Shown here: one piece after another, positions 11,249 to 21,937 of the stretch
How positions within the stretch are numbered: the first letter of the stretch is position 1
How the letters are laid out: each line of letters begins with the position of its first letter
NCBI RefSeq assembly: GCF_033439725.1
Contig: NW_026944383.1
Coordinates: 1,488,001 to 1,552,000 of the forward strand
Origin: Neurospora tetraspora
Lineage: Eukaryota; Ascomycota; Sordariomycetes; Sordariales; Sordariaceae
Reading direction: 5' to 3'
Length of the DNA: 64,000 nt
Program-made: the position numbers and the translations under genes
Notes under the pieces: model-generated
What the model was told of the DNA's origin: nothing
What the model saw: only the letters and a program-made list of their open reading frames with translations
Database searches by the model: none

Positions 11249-14200
11249 GTTTATTATATTTTATTATTACGCTACGCGCGTTTATTTAAGGGAAGAGTAA
11301 TTATAATCAATTTTAATCGTTACGACGTCGCTAATTTAATATTGTCGATTCGTAATTAAGATTCGTCCTTATATAATTAAAACCCCGCGTCGCAATCCTA
11401 ATTTCGAATTAAGTAAATTATTAAGCCGAATATCGCTATTAAGTAATTCGTACTCTCTTTTTCCCTTTTACCTACCCAGCGTATTAATTTAGCGATTAAT
11501 ATTTAACGATATTGTTTTATACGCTCCCCCGGTAACTAATAATTTTTTATTATTATTACGGTCAGTTCCTTCGCTATTTTAAATCCGGTTAACTAAGAAT
11601 ATTATTCTAACGTGGTTTAAGCCTTCGAATCTCTTAACAATTAAGCAGTTTAAATCGATATTACTACCGAATATACATTTAGCTTCGTTTAATTCCTTAT
11701 CTTTTAAATAACTTTTAAGGCCTTTAACCGCCTTCTCTATAACGAGATTGTTACCGCCCGTATTTAAACCTAAGAAGTATAGGAAGAATTTGAAGTTTAT
11801 AAAGCTAAGTTTATTACCGCCTAATACGACGTTAAACGTTACAATAATAATATCGCTACGATCTAAATTTAAACCCTCCTCTACGTATAAGAAGTAATTA
11901 AGAATTATAATAAGGCTATCTATAACCTTTGTAATAATTACGCTGACGAGTTTACTATTATCCGCGATATTTATTCTAACGTCGTTAATACCCTTAATTA
12001 TGATATTATTGTTTTGAAATAAGAATTCGCCGACTTCCACGTAAATTCGAAGAAAGTATATAAGAAATAACGCGATAAGTATTTTAAATACGTTAACGAC
12101 TTTCATTAACGTTTTATCGCCGCCTCTAAGGCCGAAGTTATTCTGCCTACCGACGAGGACTTTAATAACGACGAGGACCCCGAGGATCCTAAGATAATAA
12201 TTTCCAACGACGATAGCGGTTATAAGTTGGTATTGTATATTATTATATTTCTTGCTTTCAATAGTAAAGGTACTTCTATCGAACGTATTATTAAATATTA
12301 CGCTTAGCGTTTCTGTATTAAATTAGCTTAGGTTAATGAGTTAAAAACTTTTATTATCGAGCGTATTAAATTTTTATTAATCGCCCGCTCTATCGAAAGC
12401 CCCCCCTTCGAAGTTATTGAAACCGAATTTAATAAGGTCCTTACCGGTAAGCCCGCTAAATAGAATATAACCTTCGAATTACTTAACGAATTCGATAAGA
12501 AATATAATAATGTTAACGTCGTCGTTTATTTTCGCCGCGAGTTAGAGGAGTTAAAATGATTAACGGAATAAAGTAGTAGGATTTCGAGGACAAATTTATT
12601 TTCTTTATCGACTGCTATAATTTTAATAATAGTATAAAGGTTTATTATTTTTATTAGAAGACTAACGAACGTATTTGTATTACCTTTATTTATTAGAGTA
12701 ATTAGCCTGCTAATAATAAGTATAAGAAATAGTTTATTAAGGCCCGTAGTTTAGCTAAGAATTTAAAAAATAAAAATTAGTATAAGAAGAATGTTAACCC
12801 CTTCTATAAAACCGGTACTACTACAAGTACTAACGCCTTTACTTTTAAATTTAATATTAATTAAGGCGGTAACGCTATATACTTTAACGTTATATCCGCT
12901 TCCGATATTCAATTCTTTTATATAATTAATAATAAGGTTTTTAAATTTCGTATAAAGAACAGAATATGTACCCGCTACGGTAAGAAGGGTTATTTTTCAG
13001 CCGAATAGCGTTTTCGTATTAATTTTAAGAAGGAAGTTAAGCCCTCTAATTATAATAAGAATAAGAATAAGAATAAAAGTAGTAGCAATAATAATAATAC
13101 CAGTAATAACGCTACTGGTGGCTAGTAGCCCGCCTAGGGTTAATATGGTTACGGTTAATAGCGCTCCTATAATAGCGGCAGCTATTAGGTTAATGTTATA
13201 GGCGCTACCCTGGCTATAGGTACTCTAGCTCCCGGTACCCCCGGCCCCGGTGGTTACTACTATTTAATCCCCGTTTATTAGCCTAATTTCGTTAGTCCTG
13301 TTATAGGCGACGAAAACGATTCTATTTATAATTAGGGAAATATATAACCTCCTAACTAAATTGCGTTTAAAAGCCCTAATTTATAGGATAAGGAGGAGGA
13401 AGATAAAGGGCTTATCCCTATATAGCTAAATATTTTTGATTTGGGGTGGTATGCCTTATGATTTTTGCGCTGATTCTTTTCACGATTTTTCTGCAATGTA
13501 TTTTATTTAGGAGTATGGTTATAAGATTAAAAGGAACTGGTTAATTAATATTAATTAGGAATTATAGGAAAGATTAGGAGATTGATAGATAATTGATTAT
13601 GTGGATTGTTTGGATGGCTAATTATTTATTTATAATTGATAAATAAAATTAAATAAGTTGTCGATAGAAAAAGAAGATTGATGGAAGAAGAATGCAAGAA
13701 TAGGAGGATAATGAAAAAAAAGGGGATTAATACGAAAAAAAAAAAAGGATTATAAAGAGGGATGATAATAAGGAAATAATAATATTTTTTTTAAATATAT
13801 TTTAATATATTTTAGTTAAATATTTTAAATTACTTTTCGTTATTTCTTTATGTAAAATATTTAATTAGTTATTTTATTAATAATTCAGCGTTTTCTTGAT
13901 TTTTTACTTCTCTATTGAGGAAAAAGGTCACTTTTATTTATTAACTATCGAGTAGTGAGCTTTATATTTATTTATTCTTTGGATTCTAAAACTATTCACG
14001 ACCTATTCATTTACTCTCTTTAATCCTCTTCTCTCTAAACTTCAAACTTTAACCTTTCTATCTATAATTAGCGTTAACTACTTCGTCTATTTTAGTTATG
14101 ACTTCTAGTATTATAGCCCTGATCGGTTATTTATAGTAAGCTTTTGTTGTAGTATATAGTTGGTTTTGTGTTGTGTTGTTGTGTTGTTTTGGCCCATTTC

Positions 14201-17200
14201 ATTATAAAAATAAATAAACTTTTAATAGATAGTTGTTACAAATACTTTAATTTATTAAATTTTTCTATTTACTTATCCTATAGATTGCGTAAATTGTATT
14301 ACTCTATTTTTATTAATAGCGGTTGTATTGCTTTTGGGTTTATTAACCGCTATTTCGTTTATTGTTACTAATTCTCTTATTTTAAGTTAGCGACCCCTAA
14401 ATTTCTTTACTTCGTTAACGGTTACGCTAAAACTAGTATTATTTACTTTTCCTAGTTAATAATATAAGTGGGCGTTTATTACGAAGTTATCGACCTATTT
14501 ATTTACGATTTAATTAAGGATAACCCTATTATTTTGGGTTATTTTTAGTTAGTTTATTATATTCTTAGTATCGATTAGCCTAACGATTCCCTTCGTTTCG
14601 GTCCCGCTTACAAATAGTATAGTTACTTCCTTTACGAAATTTTAATTTACTTTTGTTATATACTACTAGTTAAATAGTATGTATTTCCTATTAAGGTAGT
14701 TAGTATGCGTCCCGTATATAGAAAGCCTTTTTATAAGGAAGTCCCCGATGAAGGGGAACCGGAATTATTATTATAATAAAAGTCTATACGTTATTTATTT
14801 ATTTCTGTAATTGTAAAGAGAGCCGTTTATTAATAGTTTAATTACTTTAAGAGTTGGGTTATTAATTGCCTAGGAATTATATTTATTGGTAAGATCCCTA
14901 GCGGATTGGAATAAGTATTTATATTCGCCGTTGTATTGTTTTAAACTGGCCTCCGTATTTCTCTAATTCCCTATTGGGTAGTTAAAGGAGTCTGTACTAA
15001 TAACGTTAATTACTGTATACTGGTTAGATTCTGTGATATCTTTAAAGGTTTTATTAACCCTAATAATATTAAGGGAATTACCTATATCAAATTTTAATTA
15101 GCTAGCTGAAAAGTATAGATTCTAAATTATTTATATAATACGAATTAATATAAAGGAAGATATTAAGAAAATAATTGAGGAGGATAAAGTAGAGGAGGAG
15201 GGAGGAGTTTTAGACATTAGAGATATTAATAACGGTTTAATAGAAGATATAATTAAGGAAGTATTAGAAGGGAGAGGTTAGAAGTATAAACGATTCTTTA
15301 GTAATTATTTCTATTAATAAATCAATACTTTAATTAATAAAAGAAATAAGGATACGCTCCGTACGATAAGGGTAGCTAACTTTATCTACTTTACTAGTAA
15401 AGAGGAGGATTTTCCCCGTTATAAGAGGGTTATTAATGATTACTTTGTAATTAATAACGTTTCTATTAATAAGATTATATCGGAAAATATTATAGAGTTT
15501 TACAAAAAGGCTAATAAATTTCCTAAAATTAACGCTTAAATCTAAATTAAATTCCCTAAATAACATTAGTCTTATATTAATATATTTAAATAAAAAGGTA
15601 TTAAAGTCCTTCTTTCTATTCAATTTTATAATTTCAAGTTCGAATTCCGTCCGAGAGCTATATTGCCCACCTCTCGCGGCTACGCTTTTAACTCTAACGA
15701 ATTTAACGTTATTAAAAAATAGATTAATAATAATTTTAAGAAGAAATTTATTAAGCCATCCTAATCCGAAGTATTAATAGCGGTCTTATTTATTAAGAAG
15801 CTAAGCGGCAGAGTACGCGTATACATTAATTATAGAAATATTAATAATATAATTCTTAAATCCTGTTACCTTTTACTATTAATTAAAAAGACCCTTAATG
15901 CGATTTGCTATGTTAAAATCTTTATTAAATTCAATATAATTACTACTTTTAACCATATCTGCGTTAAATAGAGTTATGAATAGCTAACCGTTTTTATTAT
16001 ATAATTTAATTTATTTAAATTTTTAATAATACCGTTTAGTTTATAAGGCGCCCTAAGGGCTTTCTAAAATTATATTAATAATATCCTTTATAATATCCTT
16101 AACGTTTATATAACTATTTATTTCGACGATATCTTTATTTATTCTAATAATATATAAAATTACGAGCGCTATATTAATAACGTATTCGAAAGGTTTATTA
16201 AAGTGGGCCTTAATATTAATATCGATAAGTATAAATTCTATACGTTACGTATAAAATATTTAGGCTTTATTATTACGCCGAGCGGTATTAAAATAGACTT
16301 AGAGAAAGTTAAAGTAATTACTGACTAATAGGCGCCCGAGTTTAAAAAGTCCCTATAATCCTTTTTAGGCTTTACGAATTTCTATTGGTGTTTTATAAAG
16401 GATCTTTCAACTATAGTAACCTTATTTTACAAATTTATTAAGAAAAATACAATTTAGATTTGGAATAACAATTATTAAAAAGCTTTCGAATCTCTAAAGA
16501 AAATTTTTACCAGGGGCCTCGTATTTAAAATCTATAATTAGACTAAAAAGATTATTATCGAAATAAATACTTCTAATTAGGCCGCTGGCGGTACCCTCTT
16601 ACAATACAATAACGACGATATCCTCTACCCGATTGTTTACTTCTTAACTAAATATACTTCCTAAGAATATAATTATAACGTTTATAATAAAGAATTATTA
16701 GCTATTATTAAAGTTTTAAAGGAATAGAGGCCGGAGTTCGAAGGAGCTTAATAACTATTCGATATTTTAATAAATTATAAGAACTTATAAACCTTTATAA
16801 CTAATAAATAACTTACCTAACGCTATATGTGGTAGTCCTAATTTTTATTCTGTTTTAATTTCCTAATTAAATATATATTAAGTTCTAAAAACTTCCGCCT
16901 AAACGTACTAAACCGCAAACTAAACGACCGCCCCGACGACGTAGAAAATAATAAATTTGTAATACGTAAACGGACTTCATGAAACTCCTTATAGTTCGAA
17001 TATAGTTATTTCGAGGACTTTACGGCTAATTTTTCCCTTTATTTATTAGGTATAGATGACTTCGATAATAAATCGACCGATAATTTAATTTGGGCAAATT
17101 ATAAGACTTTTATTTTCTCATAAGAATTAATCTCTTATTTAATAAACGGGGTAAAACGCTAATAGTTATTGATTATTAAAAAGGGTTTTTAGTAGGCTTT

Positions 17201-19058
17201 TTTTTAAATATTATATTATTAATAGTATTATAAAGTGGCGGGATAAAGTTATTATTGATCTTTATAATAAGGATTTCTAATTCTAGCTAATTAATTACTA
17301 ATATAATTCTCCGGGCGCGGGTTACCTTAGCTGTAACGCTACTTACGAATTCTTATAATATGAATTCTTCTAAGAGGGTATATATAACGATATAAGGATC
17401 TTCTATAAAGGATACTTTCCCTATATAAAAATTAAATTAGTAAAACGAAGCTCCGCTAATTATTTTAAGCCTATAGCCGTATTTCTAACGCTATAGAAGG
17501 ATATTATAATCGATTACGTTACCCTATTACTAAGTAATACTTACTTTGGCTAAACCTTTAAATATATTATTATTATCGTTGACTGTTTAATTAAAATGTA
17601 GTACTATATCCTAACGGTAATTTTAGAGGCGGAAAAGCTTATTAATCGCTTTATTAATTATATTTATTCGATTTACGGCTTACTAAATAGCGTACTATTA
17701 AATAGGGGTACCTAATCTATATTATGTTTCTAATTTATTTTTTATAGGAGATTATTAATTATCTGTAAGTTAACGTCCGCTTTCTACCCCTCAATTAATA
17801 TTTAAACCAAGCGGATTAATATAGAGATAGAATAGTTCTTACGACTTTATATTAATTAGGTATAAACGGACTAGGTTAAATAATTACTAATTATAGAATT
17901 TACTAATAATAACGCTATATTTTTATTAACGGGTATTTTACCCTTTTTTTACTAATTATAGTTACTATCTGAGAATAGGTATTGAACCCTATATATTACT
18001 TCTCCTAAATTTATTACCGGCTTAATTAAAAGAATACTATAAAGCGTTAGAATTAATGGACCGCTTCTAAAGAGTTTGGGACTTTGTAATTTAGTAAACC
18101 TAATATATATAGGAGCGATACGAGGATAATACTAATAAAAAACGCGTCGATTTCTCTAGGTATTATTTTGGCGATTTAACTTTATTAAATATAATAAACT
18201 TTGTTAACGGGCGCTTATATTTGAAATTTTACTTTTAATAGGAGGGCCCCTTCCGCGTTGCGTATATTAAAAATTATATAATATATTTCGCGTTCCCGAT
18301 AAATATCAAGTATTTTTTAGTATTCTATATATTTATAATATAGTTATAAATTAGGAAAGGTCTTTCCGGTTGGAATACATCGTTAAATATAAAGGTAAAC
18401 GACGGCCGGGTTATAATTAAACCCGATAATTACGAGGAATAGGAAGAATAGAACTTCGAAAAGATTATCGATTATGCTTAGTTCGGCGGCAATTTTTACT
18501 AGTACTATCGAATTAAATAGAAAAGTAATAATTAGCCAATTTAGGAGCCTAAAGATTACGTTATTAATTATAAGGAAATATTTTAACGCTTTTATAACGA
18601 ATCCCCTAATTTACTTATACCCCCGGATATCTGGGATATATTAATATTTCGAACCCTAACCGTTATTTAAAATAACCCGGTACTAATATTAGCACCGGCC
18701 GTTCTAGGACCCCTACGGCGGCGCTCCGCCTGCCTTATTTAACGGGAAATTACCGCCGCTATAATTATATTAGTATTATACTTATTCGATGGTACTTTAG
18801 GTAAATAGGAAATTGAGGGCTTGGAAGTAGCCTTCGCGAGGATTTTAAGGAAATTAATAGATATTTAGTCTAGGCGTATATTAAAAGTTTATTTCGTAAA
18901 TTACAACGAGGAGGGTTTTGAAGTCGACCCGAGCGTACTATTAAAAGAATTAACAATAGAGGAGAAGGTTGAAATGGAATTATTGAAGTAATAAAAGGTA
19001 TTATTTTATATATATATAGATTTTTTTAGTTTTACGAGCTTTTTTTAAGAGGGGATAA

Positions 19059-19319
19059 TATTATAGGGCTAGCTTGTAATGTAGTTATACTATATTGTTT
19101 GTATATATGCTATACTAGAGCTGGTGTTATGGCCTAGAGCTATGTACTTACGTACTAATTATATATCCTAGTTACGTGCAGCCTTACGTACGCGCGCACG
19201 GACTAGCTTGCTGAGTTCCCGCCTATATAGCTAGTCCACTACGTACACTTCCCTTTCTCTCCCTCGTATAATAACGTATATCTTACCCTACCCCCAACGG
19301 TGCCCTCACGCTCCGTGAT
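19059..19319 (+). repeat. 3' LTR of nested Gypsy-type element
   Basis: Second copy of the terminal repeat, followed directly by AATAT, the presumed target duplication, and then by the remainder of the pogo-type transposon. Confidence 0.88.
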
Positions 19320-19794
19320 AATATAAAAGCATCCTTTTTAATAGGCGTTAATATATAGGGCTTCCCTATTGGGCGTAACGAAATAATTAATTTACTATAT
19401 TCGATTAATAATTTAATATGGCGAAATATAAAAGTATGTAATTCTCTAATAATAGTAGCAATCTCTCTAATAATCGGCGGCTTATATAATATTCTAAAAT
19501 GTTTAAAACGTTTGTAGGTATCGAAATATATACGGGCGCCCCTATATTTAACGGGCGCCTCTCCTAACTCTTTAAAATACTTATTGAAATTTACAAGTAC
19601 TATACGTATTAAACGGTTAATGACTCCTCTATTAATTTATAAATATATAAACTATTTACTATTTTATAACTTTATAACGAGATTTACAAATAGTAGGTAT
19701 ATGTTACAGTATAGAATGTTGTTCGATTTTACGATGTAAATGAGTAGTTTTGCACGGCGTTAATAGTTAATTTTGTATAGTACTAACCGGGCCT

Positions 19795-19892
19795 TATCCT
19801 AGACTAAAAGTTTATCCTATATAAAAATTTCCCCCTCTTTTATAAGAGGGGGTTGGTAAAAGGGTCTACCCAAGCTATCGCTAACCCCCAAG
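19795..19892 (-). repeat. Right terminal inverted repeat of pogo-type element
   Basis: Reverse complement of the left end over 98 bp, with its own CCCCCTCT/AGAGGGGG hairpin and a different loop (TTTATA instead of CATAAA). The TA at 19893-19894 follows. Confidence 0.9.
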
Positions 19893-19973
19893 TAGTGGTC
19901 AGTATGTGAGCTTGTTAAGCTTGAACATTAGTTCGATTCGCTCGAGACCCGGGTTCAATTCCCGGCGGGAGAG
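19893..19973 (+). tRNA. 3' fragment of the split tRNA gene, with a 21-nt intron
   Basis: It reads on from the TA shared with 8123-8124: the rest of the D arm (GTGGTCAGTAT), anticodon stem TGAGC (19907-19911), loop TTGTTA with anticodon GTT at 19914-19916, an intron after position 37 (about 19918-19938), then C, GCTCG (19940-19944) closing the stem, a short variable loop AGAC, T stem CCGGG/CCCGG around TTCAATT (B box at 19952-19962), acceptor strand CGGGAGA (19966-19972) and G73. Body and short variable loop look like tRNA-Asp, but the anticodon reads Asn (GTT). The A box is severed by 11.8 kb of transposon, so the gene should be dead. Confidence 0.83.
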
Positions 19974-19979
19974 ACCATC

Positions 19980-19990
19980 TTTTTTTTTTT
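19980..19990 (+). terminator. RNA polymerase III terminator (T run)
   Basis: Eleven T follow the tRNA 3' end after six bases, the normal pol III stop signal. It supports the reading that 19893-19973 was a real tRNA gene. Confidence 0.8.
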
Positions 19991-20392
19991 CCCTTTGTTG
20001 GGTTTGAAATTGAGATTTGTCTTTTATCACAACGTTAGCGTTTGCATTTGTGATTTTCGTTTCACTATTTTGTTCCTTCCTTTTTTTCCCTTGTCCGTAA
20101 TGCATGCTTTGGTTGCTTTCGATGACAGCGTCGGGGTGGTAAATTTACCAACAATCCTCCATATGCCACCGCATGACTCGTTCGTTGTCTTCATTCCAGA
20201 TGCGTGCAAGTATTTATAAACTTGATTAAAATTCTGCTTGAGTATCGTCATTATACATCGTCTGAGAAGTTTTCATATCACAAAAATTTCAAGGATAACC
20301 AGTGGTGTCTTGCAAATGACTTTGACATTTAAGCCTCAACATCAACCACATCTTATCATACATGGTGTTCCCAAATGAAGCCCTCCTTCCTC
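19991..20392. other. Intergenic region
   Basis: About 0.4 kb between the tRNA remnant and the 3' end of the convergent methyltransferase gene. No ORF, repeat or RNA gene is supported. Confidence 0.5.
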
Positions 20393-21937
20393 TTAGTCCT
20401 TGGTTCCACGCGCAAGGAAGACCTGTCTGCGGACCTCCTCGGGCCTCTGTTCCGTGGCACGGTTAAAGGCAATGCCGATAGTCTCCAACGCGAAGTCCTT
20501 GCCGGCGCCAGCATCTTCGAAGATCTTCTTGATCTGTTCCTCGGAGAAGCCATGGTGCGTGATCGTATGCGAAGCAGCGTGGTGTTCCTGTGTTTGTTAT
20601 CAACATCTGTTAGCTTCTTACTAGTTTTTGTGCATCGCATCGGGCATGCATATTCCCACGTCAACTACAGGGAGGTCAAGAGAAACAGACGTACATCAGC
20701 GACCTTGCCATGCGGCAAAAAGTCCAAGATCAGCAGAACACCGCCCGGCCGGAGCCGCTCGACCAGCCTTTGTGCCGCAAGAGCGGGATCGTCAAAGTGG
20801 TGGAAGCCCAACCCGACCACAGCGATGTCGAAGTGGTGGAAGTCGAAGCCGGAAAATTCCCTGGGATCGGGATCGTTTGGGTCTAGAAGGTTGCCTTGGT
20901 AGGCATACATTTCGTCGCGAGCAAGGCCCTATCGGGGCTCGAAGATCAGTTCCACGCTCTGCGTTGCCTACGGGCGGTGTCAAAATAGGAGGATAACACA
21001 GTACGTACCTGGTTTTCAGCTCTGGCGTTATACTGAGCGACCATGTTCTCTGAGAGATCGATACCGACACATTGTGTGGTATAAGGAGCTAGAGCCTAGA
21101 GACGTTGTTAGATGTTTGTCCACATGCCGTGATCATAGGTGCGGTAGAGACGTGGTGAATATGTTGAAACTCTTCCACATGAAGGAGACCGAAACTGCGT
21201 GTCGGACACCTGATCTCTTAAGGCAATACTCTGCACACTTCAACCATGGCGAGACAATCACAATGGAGTAACTCACTCTAGACACTACAATAGTTCGTCT
21301 GATTAGCGATGTCGCGCAAAAGATAGCCAGAGGTCGGGCGGGTATAGAATCACTCCAACCCTAAGCCATTGAGGTAAGACCCGAGAGCTAGCTTCTCAGA
21401 CATCCCCAATACGCCCAGCCCACAACTGTGCCGTTCAGATATCCAAGTCACTCAAGACTCTTCTCCGGTCTTCCTCACAGCTTGATACCCTGACATTCCA
21501 AGAACCAGCACGTCGGCCACCAAGGATAAAACTCACCAACTCCAGTACCGCAGGCATAATCCAGAAGCCTCACGCTTCCTGTATCGGCGTCCTCATCTAC
21601 CCAGTCGACTCCAATAAAGTCAAGTCTGGCCTGGATCTCCTCGACAATCCTGTCCAGGGTCTTTGCGTGCTTTGCATCGTACGCTGCAGCTTCGTTACTA
21701 TAAGAGATATGGCTTTAGCGTCTGGTTGCCCATGCTGATGGTCTTTGCTCCCGAGAGATCCGCGCGTGCTCATCATGACTTCTGCCAGTTTCCTTTCCAA
21801 TTGTGAACCAGCAGCTGCAGGGCATCCTGAGGATGAAGACAAGGGTGGGTGGATAGACCTGAGTCACAAACCTGACCCAGCAAACAGGGACCTCGGGTAT
21901 CTTACTTGAAGTATTCCTTATTCTGTTCTGAAGCCAT
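20393..21937 (-). CDS. Class I SAM-dependent methyltransferase with an 8-nt micro-exon
   Basis: Six exons on the minus strand, 238 residues: 21937-21906, 21697-21537, 21284-21277, 21095-21009, 20928-20695 and 20587-20393. All introns are GT-AG and phases agree. Motif I (LLDYACGTG) binds the SAM methionine end. VGIDLSENMV carries the acidic residue for the ribose. FDIAVVGLGFHHFDD is motif II-like, and LRPGGVLLILDF is motif III. The tail HHGFSEEQIKKIFEDAG is the usual C-terminal part of UbiE/Methyltransf_11-type enzymes. The 8-nt exon TGTCTAGA, flanked by TTGTAG and GTGAGT, supplies VSR between CGTGV and ALAPY; without it the motif I region is out of register. The substrate cannot be predicted. 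The start at 21937 is the first ATG of a short first exon. Confidence 0.88.

Larger units (their letters stand above)
10986..19319 (+). mobile_element. Ty3/Gypsy-type LTR retrotransposon fossil nested in the pogo element
   Basis: About 8.3 kb, complete at both ends but broken throughout by RIP (many breaks). The LTRs are about 262 bp (10986-11248 and 19059-19319, ends good to a few bases). The 5-bp AATAT lies on both sides, and the uninterrupted sibling transposon reads GATAC at the same place, so a 5-bp target duplication is supported. Parts in order on the plus strand are a gag region ending in a degenerate CCHC knuckle (about 12960-13020), an AT-rich spacer (about 13440-14090), and pol with a reverse transcriptase FDDI-type motif near 16122, RNase H (about 16555-16750) and an integrase core (about 17300-17720). 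A chromodomain-like tail lies near 18440-18540. The order RT, RNase H, integrase identifies Ty3/Gypsy; the tail suggests the chromovirus branch. It is younger than the pogo insertion. Confidence 0.88.
8125..19892 (-). mobile_element. Pogo/Fot-type DNA transposon, RIP-degraded, carrying a nested LTR element
   Basis: The ends are 98-bp inverted repeats (8125-8222 and 19795-19892) starting CTTGGGGGTTAGCGAT, flanked by TA on both sides (8123-8124, 19893-19894). Without the LTR insertion the element is about 3.43 kb, the same as the sibling at 26270-29695, to which it is collinear. The transposase would read on the minus strand. In the sibling, an N-terminal helix-turn-helix-like block and a block resembling the first Asp of DDE_1 transposases are visible, which with the TA duplication puts it in the Tc1/mariner-pogo group. 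At 3.4 kb it is long for fungal Fot/Pot elements (about 1.8-2 kb). Stops are scattered throughout and the base changes are of RIP type, so it is not autonomous. It sits in the D arm of a tRNA gene. Confidence 0.85.

Noticed and set aside
11579-12106. Long minus-strand open frame (175 codons)
   Set aside because: It is antisense to the gag region of the Gypsy-type fossil. RIP produces AT-rich antisense frames that stay open by composition.
20375-20902. Plus-strand open frame over the methyltransferase locus
   Set aside because: It is a shadow of the minus-strand methyltransferase exons, which have motifs and correct splice phases.
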